Program-made: the position numbers and the translations under genes
Source: Thalassospira marina
Lineage (GTDB): Bacteria; Pseudomonadota; Alphaproteobacteria; Rhodospirillales; Thalassospiraceae
Assembly: GCF_002844375.1 (NCBI RefSeq)
Contig: NZ_CP024200.1
Coordinates: 788,001 to 852,000 of the forward strand
Direction of reading: 5' to 3'
Length of the DNA: 64,000 nt
Shown: piece after piece, positions 1 through 8,667 of the stretch
Layout of the letters: each line of letters opens with the position of its first letter
How positions within the stretch are numbered: position 1 is the first letter of the stretch
The notes under the pieces: model-generated
Told to the model about the DNA's origin: nothing
Database searches by the model: none
Seen by the model: the letters and a program-made list of their open reading frames with translations, nothing else

Positions 1-335
1 ATCAAAACCGTAATTTCACGGGCGGAAATATCGGTCAGGCTATGCGAAATGGTGCCATAAATGCCGGCACATTCCGCAACCACCAGTGCACTTTCAAGCG
101 CACTGGTTTGCAACAGCCATTCATCCGGCCCCAGGCAAATGATTTCACGATTGCCATTTTTCGCCCGTGCGCCAATGCGGGTGGGAATTTCCAGGCCAAT
201 GGCCGCCCCCATTGCGCCAAGCCCGGCTTCGCGCAACCGCAATGAAAACCGCCCGATCGGGCCCATCAAACTAACCGAAACCACCCCACCGGTAACAAGC
301 GGACCCGGCGTGAATGCATGCGTCAATACTGTCAT
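1..335 (-). CDS. soxG: Sarcosine oxidase gamma subunit (partial, 3' end outside window)
   Basis: Gamma subunit of cytoplasmic tetrahydrofolate-linked sarcosine oxidase, a structural partner of SoxA. The reverse strand from ATG at 335 reads open to the window edge, giving about 111 of the usual 180-200 residues. It shows the family landmarks CLGPDEWLL and SLTDISAREI. It starts 15 bases after the soxA stop, with GGAG about 9 bases upstream, so it is the last gene of a soxBDAG operon. The C-terminal part is not visible. Identification rests on these motifs and on soxA/soxD/soxB next door. Confidence 0.9.
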   Translation of the reverse strand, partial: MTVLTHAFTPGPLVTGGVVSVSLMGPIGRFSLRLREAGLGAMGAAIGLEIPTRIGARAKNGNREIICLGPDEWLLQTSALESALVVAECAGIYGTISHSLTDISAREITVL

Positions 336-350
336 CCTGTCGTCTCCGCC

Positions 351-3344
351 TTAAAGTTTCAGCCGTGCGCCTTCGGGATCATAAAAGACCATCCCGGTAA
401 CTTCGGCTTCGATTGTGCCTTCGGGCATGGGGATATAAATGGTTTCACCCATGCGATCATGTCCGCCTTCCAGCAGGCCAAAGGCAATCGGCCTGCCAAT
501 CGCATCACTGTGATAGGACGATGTCACATGCCCAACCATTGTCATCGGAATGGGCTGGTTGGGGTCCAGTACAATCTGCGCCCCTTCTTCCAGCTTGGTT
601 TTCCCATCGCGGGTCAAAAGACCGACAAGTTGGCGGCGGCCCTTTGCCACTAGGTCAGGGCGTTCCAGCCCGCGCTTGCCAACAAAGTCCGGCTTGGCTT
701 TGCCAATCGCCCAGGAAATACCGGCATCATGCGGGGTTACCGTACCATCGGTATCCTGCCCCACAATGATATAGCCCTTTTCGGCGCGCAAAACGTGCAT
801 GGTTTCGGTGCCATAGGGGCAAATGTCATATTGCTGGCCAGCTTCCCACAAAATTTCCCAAAGTTCGCGGCCATGCGCGGCAGGCACGTTTACTTCAAAT
901 CCCAGCTCGCCGGTAAAGCTGACGCGGAACAACCGCGCCGGGAAACCGGCAACCTTGCATTCCACAATCGACATATGCGGGAAGGCGGCATCGGAAATGT
1001 CCTGCCCTTCAACAAAGGGTTCCAGAAGCTTGCGTGCATTTGGCCCGTTAAGGGCAATGGTCGCCCATTGTTCGGTGGTTGATGTCAGCCAGACATCAAG
1101 ATCAGGCCATTCAGTTTGCAGGTAATCTTCCATCATGTTCAGCACACGGGCCGCACCGCCCGTTGTGGTGGTAACATGGAAGCGATCGTCACTTAGGCGG
1201 CCAATAACGCCGTCATCGCGAATAAAACCATCATCGCCCAGCAACAGGCCATATCGCGTGCGGCCCGGTGCCAGCTTGGTCCAGGGGTTGGTATACATGC
1301 GGTTCATGAATTCAACCGCATCAGGGCCAACCACCTCGATCTTGCCCAGCGTCGATGCATCGAAAATACCAAGGCTGGCGCGCGTTGCCCGGCATTCACG
1401 CGACACGGCGGCGTCCATATCCTCGCCGTCTTTCGGAAAATACCATGCCCGGCGCCACATGCTGACCGGTTCAAACACTGCGCCATTTTCTTCGGCCCAG
1501 CTATCAATCGGGGTTTTGCGGGTTACATCAAAATGATCCCCGCGATGATAACCAACAAATGCGCCAAAGGTGGTTGGGGTGTAAGGCGGGCGAAATGTCG
1601 TCAAACCAACCTTGGGCTGCGGTTTGCCAAGGGCATCGGCCGCAATATTCAACCCGTTGATATTGGACATTTTGCCCTGGTCGGTCGCCATGCCGTTGGT
1701 GGTATAGCGTTTGACATGTTCAATCGAATGCATGCCTTCGCGAACCGCCAGGCGCAAATCCTTGGCCGTCACATCATTCTGATAATCAACAAAGGCGCGT
1801 GCCTTGCCGGGGTTAAGGTCGGTCGGCAGTTCCTTATGGCTAACCCCGGTTCCGGGGCGATCCGATGCCACGTCATAGGTTGCAACAACGACGTCGCGGC
1901 CCGCATTGCGTGCCACCAGCGCGCCCATTTCGGCACCATCGGTAATGGCGGCACCAATGCCCCACAAACCACGCCCGGCACCGGCAATTTCGCAGGCTTC
2001 GGTTTTGCGGTCCGGCAGGAAGGTCTGTTTCTCATCATCCCAGGCAAGCGAACCTTTGGTATGCGAAAACAGATGCAGTGACGGTGTCCAGCCACCCGAC
2101 ATCAGCAAACAGTCACAGGTCAGGGTTTCGGGCGCGCCAACCTTGCCATTTGAAACCGGGTTCACACGCACCGATTTCACCCGCAAGCGGCCTTCGGTGC
2201 CCGTTGCCGTATAACCGGCGAGAACACGGATGGATCGCGATTTTGCCCCTTCCAGCAGGGCAGCATCGGGGTTGGCACGGGTATCGACAATCGCCCGAAT
2301 TTTCGTGCCCGCATCGGCCAGGTCAAAGGCCGCATACCAGGCACTGTCATGGCAGGTCAGGATAACGGCACAATCGCCCACGCGCACACCATACTTGTTC
2401 AGGTATGTTTGCGCGGACCCGGCCAGCATCACACCGGGGCGGTCATTGCCATCAAATACCAGCGGCTTTTCAAGCGCGCCCTGTGCCAAAATCACCTGGC
2501 CTGCGCGCACACGCCACATGCGTTCGCGCGGCATATTGGCAGCAGGTGCCGGTAAATGGTCGGTCAGTTTTTCGCACAGACCCAACATATTCTGGTGGTA
2601 ATAGCCAATTGCGGTGGTGCGGGTCATCACCCGTGCGCCCAGCGATATCAGTTCGGCCACCGCCTTGGTAACCCAGTCACATGCTGGCAATCCATCAATA
2701 ACTGCCTGCGGTTCGCTAAGCAGCGTTCCACCTGCTTCGGCATTTTCATCAACCAGCGTTACGCGCAAACCGGCGCGTGCCGCCGCCAGTGCCGATGCCA
2801 GGCCCGCCGGGCCAGCACCAATAACCAGCACATCGGTATGCAAATAGCGCGATGCATATTTATCCGGGTCCTTTTCGGTGGGCGAAACGCCAAGGCCCGC
2901 TGCCGAGCGGATGAATGGTTCGTAAACCTTATCCCAAAAGGATTTCGGCCACATAAAGGTTTTGTAATAAAACCCGGCCGAAAACAGCATATAGGCCCGG
3001 TCATTGACCGCCCCGATATCAAATTCAAGGCTGGGATAGCGGTTTTGGCTGGTCACCTGCAACCCGTTCCAGATTTCCTGCACCGTTGCACGGGTATTGG
3101 GTTCAAACTGGCCGGGGCCACGGCGTGTGCCCATCAGCGCATTGGGTTCTTCTGACCCGGCTGAAACCGGGCCGCGCGGACGGTGATATTTAAACGACCG
3201 CCCCATCAAATGAATGCCATTGGCCAGCAGGGCCGATGCGATGGTATCGCCCTTCAGGCCGGTAATGGTTTTGCCATCGAAACTGAATTGAACCTGGCTT
3301 TGGTGGTCAATCCGGCCACGTCCGGGAACGCGAAAGCTGCTCAT
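351..3344 (-). CDS. soxA: Sarcosine oxidase alpha subunit
   Basis: Large subunit (997 aa, normal length) of heterotetrameric sarcosine oxidase, which demethylates sarcosine to glycine and passes the one-carbon unit to tetrahydrofolate. An N-terminal ferredoxin-like segment (GRGRIDHQSQVQFSFDG) is followed by a dinucleotide-binding domain with GAGPAGLASALAAARAGLR near residue 175. The C-terminal ~400 residues are an aminomethyltransferase (GcvT-like) domain with GELGFEVNVPAAHGRELWE. The ATG overlaps the soxD stop by four bases (ATGA), indicating translational coupling. No frameshift or missing domain is seen. Confidence 0.97.
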   Translation of the reverse strand: MSSFRVPGRGRIDHQSQVQFSFDGKTITGLKGDTIASALLANGIHLMGRSFKYHRPRGPVSAGSEEPNALMGTRRGPGQFEPNTRATVQEIWNGLQVTSQNRYPSLEFDIGAVNDRAYMLFSAGFYYKTFMWPKSFWDKVYEPFIRSAAGLGVSPTEKDPDKYASRYLHTDVLVIGAGPAGLASALAAARAGLRVTLVDENAEAGGTLLSEPQAVIDGLPACDWVTKAVAELISLGARVMTRTTAIGYYHQNMLGLCEKLTDHLPAPAANMPRERMWRVRAGQVILAQGALEKPLVFDGNDRPGVMLAGSAQTYLNKYGVRVGDCAVILTCHDSAWYAAFDLADAGTKIRAIVDTRANPDAALLEGAKSRSIRVLAGYTATGTEGRLRVKSVRVNPVSNGKVGAPETLTCDCLLMSGGWTPSLHLFSHTKGSLAWDDEKQTFLPDRKTEACEIAGAGRGLWGIGAAITDGAEMGALVARNAGRDVVVATYDVASDRPGTGVSHKELPTDLNPGKARAFVDYQNDVTAKDLRLAVREGMHSIEHVKRYTTNGMATDQGKMSNINGLNIAADALGKPQPKVGLTTFRPPYTPTTFGAFVGYHRGDHFDVTRKTPIDSWAEENGAVFEPVSMWRRAWYFPKDGEDMDAAVSRECRATRASLGIFDASTLGKIEVVGPDAVEFMNRMYTNPWTKLAPGRTRYGLLLGDDGFIRDDGVIGRLSDDRFHVTTTTGGAARVLNMMEDYLQTEWPDLDVWLTSTTEQWATIALNGPNARKLLEPFVEGQDISDAAFPHMSIVECKVAGFPARLFRVSFTGELGFEVNVPAAHGRELWEILWEAGQQYDICPYGTETMHVLRAEKGYIIVGQDTDGTVTPHDAGISWAIGKAKPDFVGKRGLERPDLVAKGRRQLVGLLTRDGKTKLEEGAQIVLDPNQPIPMTMVGHVTSSYHSDAIGRPIAFGLLEGGHDRMGETIYIPMPEGTIEAEVTGMVFYDPEGARLKL

Positions 3345-3643
3345 TCCGATTTCTCCAGCAGGTCGGATAATTCAGGGCGGGTTTCGCCAACTTTATAGGT
3401 AATCAGGAAACGGTCGCTTACGGTGTCACGCACCGCATTGAAAAACCGGCCACAGCCATGGGCATGGCGCCAGCGTTCATAATGCGGGCCTTTGACATTC
3501 GTGCGGATAAACAGAAAATCCCGCCATTCTTCATCGCTTACCGGTTTGGTCACATCGGGCCGCGCCACATGCGCCTGCCCGGCATAGGTAAATTCCAGTT
3601 CCGGCAGGGTTTGCTGGCAATAAGGGCAATGGATCAGCAACAT
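3341..3643 (-). CDS. soxD: Sarcosine oxidase delta subunit
   Basis: Small zinc-binding subunit, 100 aa, of heterotetrameric sarcosine oxidase. The N-terminus reads LLIHCPYC, with Cys6 and Cys9 in the positions that bind zinc in characterised enzymes, and two His lie in the RWRHAHGCGRFF segment. The gene sits between soxB (11 bases upstream) and soxA (4-base overlap), the standard order. Length and motif are typical for the family, so no alternative is likely. Confidence 0.96.
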   Translation of the reverse strand: MLLIHCPYCQQTLPELEFTYAGQAHVARPDVTKPVSDEEWRDFLFIRTNVKGPHYERWRHAHGCGRFFNAVRDTVSDRFLITYKVGETRPELSDLLEKSE

Positions 3644-3654
3644 GTCCGCTCTCC

Positions 3655-4908
3655 TTAGTGGGCAACGGCGGCAGCCGCGGCTTCGTCAATCAGACGGCCG
3701 GTGGCAAAACGCTCAAGGGTGAAAGGCGCGTTGATGGCATGGGGTTCATCCTTTGCCACCGTCCAGGCCAGCATATGGGCCGCACCCGGCGTTGCCTTGA
3801 AACCACCCGTGCCCCAACCACAATTCACATAAAGGCCCGGCACCGGCGTCTTGCCCAGAATGGCCGAACGGTCCGGGGTTACATCAACAATGCCGCCCCA
3901 TTTGCGCAACATGCGCATGCGGTTGAAAATCGGGAAAATTTCGCAAATCGCGGCCACGGTATGCTCGATCAACGGCAAACCGCCACGCTGGGAATAACTG
4001 GTATACTGGTCCGTGCCCGACCCGATCACAAGCTCGCCCTTGTCCGACTGGCTGATATAGGCGTGAACGGTGTTGGACATGACAACACAGGGGAAAATCG
4101 GCTTCACCGGTTCGGACACCAGCGCCTGCAACGGATAACTTTCAAGGGGCATACGCACCCCGGCACTGTCCATCACGACCGATGTATGACCCGCCGCCGA
4201 AACCGCCACCTTTTTTGCGCCAATAAAACCGCGCGCCGTTTCAACACCTGTTACCCGCCCATCCGGGCCACGGCGAATGGCCGTAACCGGGCAGTTTTGA
4301 ATAATATCCACCCCGCGCATGGATGCCCCGCGGGCATAACCCCATGCCACCGCATCGTGGCGGGCTGTCCCGGCACGGCGTTGCAGGGCGGCCCCCATCA
4401 CCGGAAAACGTGCCGATGCCGAAATATCCAGCGGCGGGCAAAATTCCTTAGCTTCCTGCGGGGTCAACCAGGTGTTGTCAACGCCATTCAAACGGTTGGC
4501 ATGGATGTGGCGCTTGAAACTTTGAACATCATGAACATTATGCGCCAGCATCAGAACACCGCGCTGGGAATACATGACGTTGTAATTCAGCTCCTGGCTA
4601 AGCCCGTCCCACAGATCCAGCGCATGATCGTATAACCGCGCACTTTCATCATAAAGGTAGTTAGAACGGATAATGGTGGTGTTACGCCCGGTATTACCGC
4701 CACCCAGCCAGCCTTTATCGATTACGGCAACATTGGTAATGCCGTGTTCCTTGGCCAGATAATAGGCAGCCCCCAGGCCATGCCCGCCAGCACCAACGAT
4801 GATCACATCGTATTCCGCCTTGGGCTGGCTATCGGGCCATTGCGGTTCCCAGTTTTTATGCCCGGTCAGCGCATTTTTCAGAAGCGATAACGCAGAAAAA
4901 TGGGTCAT
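3655..4908 (-). CDS. soxB: Sarcosine oxidase beta subunit
   Basis: Catalytic flavoprotein subunit that oxidises sarcosine and produces H2O2. An FAD-binding fold with VGAGGHGLGAAYYLAKEHG follows a family-typical N-terminus (MTHFSALSLLKNALTGHK). The motif TARHDAVAWGYAR carries the His that binds FMN covalently in studied enzymes. The frame is open upstream to 5046, but the start at 4908 gives 417 aa, the family length, and matches the conserved N-terminus; the extra 46 residues do not look like SoxB. The Shine-Dalgarno sequence is weak (GGGA about 11 bases upstream). First gene of soxBDAG; the palindrome at 5173-5198 lies 265 bases upstream. Confidence 0.95.
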   Translation of the reverse strand: MTHFSALSLLKNALTGHKNWEPQWPDSQPKAEYDVIIVGAGGHGLGAAYYLAKEHGITNVAVIDKGWLGGGNTGRNTTIIRSNYLYDESARLYDHALDLWDGLSQELNYNVMYSQRGVLMLAHNVHDVQSFKRHIHANRLNGVDNTWLTPQEAKEFCPPLDISASARFPVMGAALQRRAGTARHDAVAWGYARGASMRGVDIIQNCPVTAIRRGPDGRVTGVETARGFIGAKKVAVSAAGHTSVVMDSAGVRMPLESYPLQALVSEPVKPIFPCVVMSNTVHAYISQSDKGELVIGSGTDQYTSYSQRGGLPLIEHTVAAICEIFPIFNRMRMLRKWGGIVDVTPDRSAILGKTPVPGLYVNCGWGTGGFKATPGAAHMLAWTVAKDEPHAINAPFTLERFATGRLIDEAAAAAVAH

Positions 4909-5456
4909 GAGAAGCCAGTCCCTGAAATTTTTATGATTGTCGACTGTATCAAGTGCGTGAAGCGGCGAACTGAAAATTTGCGACACTTTCATTGTATGAT
5001 TGCGCATATATCCAGTTTCTTTGGCACACGCACGAAACACCAGCATGCCGAAAGCCTCCCTTGGCTCATCCGTTGGCGCATAAGCCAGCTATTTCCAACG
5101 CCGATAAATACCGGGAAGCCAACGGTTTTTGACAGCTTTCCAATACCGCCCACAATTGCCCTAAAACGGTAATTGATTTTCCGCGAGCGGAAAATCAAAA
5201 CCGCATTTTTCCGTCGCAAATCGCCTGCTGCTGCCCGCCGGATGCCAAAAATTCGGGGTCGCAAATATCCCCTTGCGGGACTTTTCGCCCGTCACGCGAA
5301 ATGTTTGCAGGCGGGTCACGTCAATATCCACTGCTTTACCGGACGATCACAAAGAAAATTCAGACGCCCCGGCATAGCTGAAACCGGCATCTGTTTTTAT
5401 TCTAGAGCCATTCAAAAAAGATCATCCCGCCATGGTTTTGATCCGAAAGGTATCCC
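4909..5456. other. Intergenic region between divergent soxBDAG and cytochrome c gene
   Basis: 548 bases without a convincing gene. It must hold the promoters of both divergent operons. The main structure is the perfect inverted repeat at 5173-5198, listed separately. The soxB frame stays open to 5046 but lacks SoxB-like sequence there. No riboswitch fold was recognised. Confidence 0.6.
5173..5198. promoter_or_regulatory. Perfect 26-bp inverted repeat, probable operator
   Basis: Two perfect 12-base arms (TTGATTTTCCGC at 5173-5184 and its complement at 5187-5198) flank a 2-base centre. There is no T-tract on either side, and it sits between divergent operons, so a dimeric repressor or activator site is more likely than a terminator. 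The regulator is unknown; no regulator gene adjoins it. Confidence 0.55.
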
Positions 5457-5882
5457 GTGAAATTGCTGTTTTCACCCGATCAAATACCCGCAGCTACTCG
5501 CCTGCCCAGCAAAAGCAGCCTACCACTTTTGGCCGTGCTTTCAGTTGCATTTCTGTTTGCATTCAAAGTCCCGGTACAGGCCCAGCAACAGGAAAAAGGC
5601 GAAACCCTGTTTTCCCAGCGCTGTAGCGCCTGCCACAGCCTGAAACCCGGTCAAACAAAAATGGGGCCATCACTGGCCGGTATTGTAGGGCGCAAGGCCG
5701 GGTCCGTTGCAAGGGCACGATATTCCAAAGCCCTGCAAAACGCCGATCTGGTTTGGAACAACGCCAGCCTTGACCAGTTTTTGACCAACCCCGGCAAGAA
5801 GGTGCCCGGTACGCGCATGACGGTACGCCTGCCCGATGCCGGGCAACGCCGGGCGATTATCGAATTTCTCAACCGCCAGTGA
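5457..5882 (+). CDS. Class I c-type cytochrome, periplasmic
   Basis: 141-aa soluble cytochrome c, likely electron acceptor for the molybdenum hydroxylase encoded next. A hydrophobic segment (LLAVLSVAFLFAF) ending near VQAQ looks like a Sec signal or N-terminal anchor. CSACH is the haem-binding CXXCH, and the Met in PGTRMTVRLPD is the probable sixth ligand. It starts with GTG at 5457, preceded by GAAAGG at 5444-5449; the nearby ATG at 5432 is in another frame. The [2Fe-2S] gene begins 29 bases downstream, so the three genes form one operon. Confidence 0.88.
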   Translation: MKLLFSPDQIPAATRLPSKSSLPLLAVLSVAFLFAFKVPVQAQQQEKGETLFSQRCSACHSLKPGQTKMGPSLAGIVGRKAGSVARARYSKALQNADLVWNNASLDQFLTNPGKKVPGTRMTVRLPDAGQRRAIIEFLNRQ

Positions 5883-5911
5883 CCACTGATAACCATAACA
5901 AGGAGGCTTCC

Positions 5912-6364
5912 ATGACCGCATTTACCCTGAATGGCAAACCCGTCGATGTCAGTGCCGAACCTGACACGCCCCTGCTATGGGTTATTCGTGAACATCTGAA
6001 ACTGACCGGCACCAAATTTGGCTGTGGCATGGCGCAATGCGGGGCCTGCACCGTGCATATTGACGGCGAAGCAACCCGTTCCTGTGTTACCTGGCTGGAG
6101 GATGTTGAAGGACGCAGCGTCACCACCATCGAAGGGCTTTCTCCCAATGCCGATCACCCGCTGCAAAAGGCATGGGTAGCCGAACAGGTCCCGCAATGTG
6201 GGTATTGCCAGTCAGGGCAGATCATGCAGGCAGCCACCCTTCTGGCGACCACACCATCGCCCTCCCGCGAACAGATCATTGAACATATGGATGGCAATAT
6301 CTGCCGGTGCGGCACCTATCCTCGCATCATCAGCGCCATTCAGCGCGCCGCACGGGAGGGTTAA
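5912..6364 (+). CDS. [2Fe-2S] subunit of isoquinoline 1-oxidoreductase-type hydroxylase
   Basis: 150-aa small subunit (IorA/CoxS family) carrying two [2Fe-2S] clusters that move electrons from the Mo centre. The plant-ferredoxin cluster motif is FGCGMAQCGACTVH with a later Cys in RSCVTW, and the C-terminal cluster uses CGYCQSGQ and NICRCGTYPR. The start at 5912 is fixed by a perfect AGGAGG at 5901-5906; the frame opens earlier at 5879 but overlaps the cytochrome stop. The next gene follows after 3 bases. There is no FAD (CoxM-type) subunit, as expected for the two-subunit Ior class. Confidence 0.93.
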   Translation: MTAFTLNGKPVDVSAEPDTPLLWVIREHLKLTGTKFGCGMAQCGACTVHIDGEATRSCVTWLEDVEGRSVTTIEGLSPNADHPLQKAWVAEQVPQCGYCQSGQIMQAATLLATTPSPSREQIIEHMDGNICRCGTYPRIISAIQRAAREG

Positions 6365-6367
6365 GCC

Positions 6368-8587
6368 ATGCAGATACAAAAACAGCTTCACGCCAGCAAA
6401 ATTTCCCGCCGCAGTTTCATGATCCACGCAGGCGGGCTGGGTATTGCGGTTGCTTTTGGCGGTATTCCCAATCTGGCCGCCGGGGCAATCATCACCGGCC
6501 AAAGCACTGGCAGTTTTCAACCCAATGCCTGGGTCACCATTGCCGATGACGGGTCCGTGACCATCGTATCGCCCGCATCCGAAATGGGACAGGGCATCAT
6601 GACAACCCTGCCCCTGCTGATTGCCGAGGAAATGGATGCAGACTGGGACCGAACCCGTATCATTCAGGCCCCGTCCGATGCGGAAAGATACGGTAATCCC
6701 GGCTTTTATGGCATGCAGCTTACCGGCGGCAGTGAATCCACACGTGGATATTACGAATTGCTGCGCATGACGGGTGCGCAAACCCGTAAGGTGCTGCTGG
6801 CCTGTGCGGCGGAAATGTTAAAAGTGCCGGTAGATGAACTGTCAACATCACCGGGCAAAATCATGCACAAGGCATCGGGCAAATCGCTTGATTACGGTGA
6901 TGTTGCCCGCCTTGGCCAAATCCCTGATCCCCTGCCACAGGCGGAAAAAACCGACCTTAAATCACCCGATCAATGGCATTACATTGGCCGCAAGGACATT
7001 CCCCGTATTGATGTGCCATCAAAAACCAACGGCACCGCCATTTTCGGCATTGATGTGCAACAACCCGATATGCTGTTTGGCGCGGTTTTACGTGCCCCTG
7101 TTCAGGGTGAAAAACCCTTAAACATCAATGATCGCGAGGCCAAAGCAATTTCTGGCATCAGTCATATTTTTCCGCTTTCTTATGGGGTGGGCATTATTGG
7201 CAAAACCGTCGAAGCAACCAAAAAAGCCAAAGACCTGCTTGATGTCACCTGGAGCACGAATTCCCGGGTACGCGACTATGACAGTGCCCTGTTGCTGGAG
7301 GAATACCGCAAGGTCGGCGCAGACATTAATCAACCCGGCGTAGATGCCCACAATGAAGGCAATGCAAAGGCCGTAATCCAACAGGCGAACAAGGTGCTTT
7401 CGGCCGATTATCTAAGCGATCACGTCTATCATGCGACGATGGAACCGATGAATGCGACCGCGCTGGTCAAGGGCGACACCGTTGAACTTTGGGCACCAAC
7501 ACAGGGCCCAACCTTTACCCAGCGCTTTGCCGCCAATGTTGCGGGCACCACACCTGACAAGGTCACGGTTCATACCACCATGCTGGGCGGCGGATTTGGC
7601 CGCCGTGCCGAGGATGATTTTATCATCGATGCCGTATCCCTTGCCATGCAGGTCAAAGGCACACCCGTTAAAGTGATCTGGAGCCGCGAAGACGATGTGC
7701 AGCATGGTAAATATCGTCCGCTTACCGCCCAGCACCTTGAAGTCGGGCTGACGGATGATGGCGGCATTGCTGCCTGGCATCACCGCATTGTCGCCGATTC
7801 AATTTTTGCCCGCACCTTCCCGCAGGCATTTAGCGGCGCCAATGGCCTTGACGATGTGATAACCGAAGGCAGCGATTTCAAATATGGCATACCTGCACAT
7901 CATATTGAATATATCCGCCAGGACCGTGGCCTTGATGTGGGGTTCTGGCGTGCGGTCGGCAGTGGTTACACCAAATTTGCCATTGAATGCATGATCGATG
8001 AAATTGCGACTGCCCAGGGCAAGGACCCGGTGGATTTACGCCTTGAAATGCTAAAGGATGTGCCACGCGCCAGCGAAGTCATCAAACAGGTGGCGCAAAA
8101 GGCCCGCTGGCAAGAAAAACGCGAAAATACCGCCCTTGGCCTGGCCTATTCCGACAGTTTTGGCGCCCATTGCGCCCTGGTTGCCGAAATTGCCCTTAAC
8201 CGGGAAAATGGTACGATCCGCGTAATCAATGTTTGGGGTGTTGTTGATCCCGGTGTTGCCATCCAGCCGCGCAATATTGATGCGCAAATGGTCGGTGCCA
8301 TCAATCACGGCATTAGTCACGCCTTGTTTGAACAGATCAATGTGGTCAGGGGCGAAGTCCAGGAAGGTAATTTTGATACCTACCGTGTGCTGCGTATGTC
8401 GGAAATGCCCGAAATTGATATTTCCATTCATGCCACACCGGAAAACAAACCATCCGGTATTGGCGAAGTTGGCCTGCCACCAATTGGCCCTGCCATTGCC
8501 AATGCGGTTGCCCGCTTAACCAATGGCACCCGCCTGCGTCATTACCCCTTCCTGCCAGAACGGGTCCTGGCGGCACTTGATGCCTGA
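6368..8587 (+). CDS. Molybdopterin-binding subunit of isoquinoline 1-oxidoreductase-type hydroxylase, Tat-exported
   Basis: 739-aa catalytic subunit (IorB family of the xanthine dehydrogenase superfamily). The N-terminus has a twin-arginine signal (ISRRSFMIHAGGLGIAVAF), so the enzyme is probably exported folded. Mo-cofactor landmarks include GGGFGRRAEDDF and GSGYTKFAIE, and the C-terminal GIGEVGLPPIGPAIANA holds the Glu expected to act as catalytic base. The small subunit is encoded immediately upstream and should travel with it. The substrate is unknown: related enzymes hydroxylate N-heterocycles or oxidise aldehydes. A strong hairpin at 8605-8645 ends the operon. Confidence 0.92.
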   Translation: MQIQKQLHASKISRRSFMIHAGGLGIAVAFGGIPNLAAGAIITGQSTGSFQPNAWVTIADDGSVTIVSPASEMGQGIMTTLPLLIAEEMDADWDRTRIIQAPSDAERYGNPGFYGMQLTGGSESTRGYYELLRMTGAQTRKVLLACAAEMLKVPVDELSTSPGKIMHKASGKSLDYGDVARLGQIPDPLPQAEKTDLKSPDQWHYIGRKDIPRIDVPSKTNGTAIFGIDVQQPDMLFGAVLRAPVQGEKPLNINDREAKAISGISHIFPLSYGVGIIGKTVEATKKAKDLLDVTWSTNSRVRDYDSALLLEEYRKVGADINQPGVDAHNEGNAKAVIQQANKVLSADYLSDHVYHATMEPMNATALVKGDTVELWAPTQGPTFTQRFAANVAGTTPDKVTVHTTMLGGGFGRRAEDDFIIDAVSLAMQVKGTPVKVIWSREDDVQHGKYRPLTAQHLEVGLTDDGGIAAWHHRIVADSIFARTFPQAFSGANGLDDVITEGSDFKYGIPAHHIEYIRQDRGLDVGFWRAVGSGYTKFAIECMIDEIATAQGKDPVDLRLEMLKDVPRASEVIKQVAQKARWQEKRENTALGLAYSDSFGAHCALVAEIALNRENGTIRVINVWGVVDPGVAIQPRNIDAQMVGAINHGISHALFEQINVVRGEVQEGNFDTYRVLRMSEMPEIDISIHATPENKPSGIGEVGLPPIGPAIANAVARLTNGTRLRHYPFLPERVLAALDA

Positions 8588-8604
8588 TAACGGTGCCTGA
8601 AATA

Positions 8605-8645
8605 ATTAAGACCCGGTTTGCTTCTTTGGCAAACCGGGTCTTAAT
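8605..8645. terminator. Bidirectional hairpin between convergent genes
   Basis: A perfect 16-bp stem (8605-8620 with 8630-8645) around a 9-base loop, containing GACCCGGTTTG and its complement. It lies between the Mo-hydroxylase stop at 8587 and the AraC gene stop at 8668. The base of the stem is A/T-rich, so it can end transcripts from both sides. Confidence 0.85.
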
Positions 8646-8667
8646 ATTATCTGTGGGGTTGTCCCGC

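Noticed and set aside
3658..4635. Long plus-strand frame (325 codons) opposite soxB
   Set aside because: It lies fully antisense to a well-supported gene, its translation has no recognisable domain, and such frames are common opposite genes with biased third positions.
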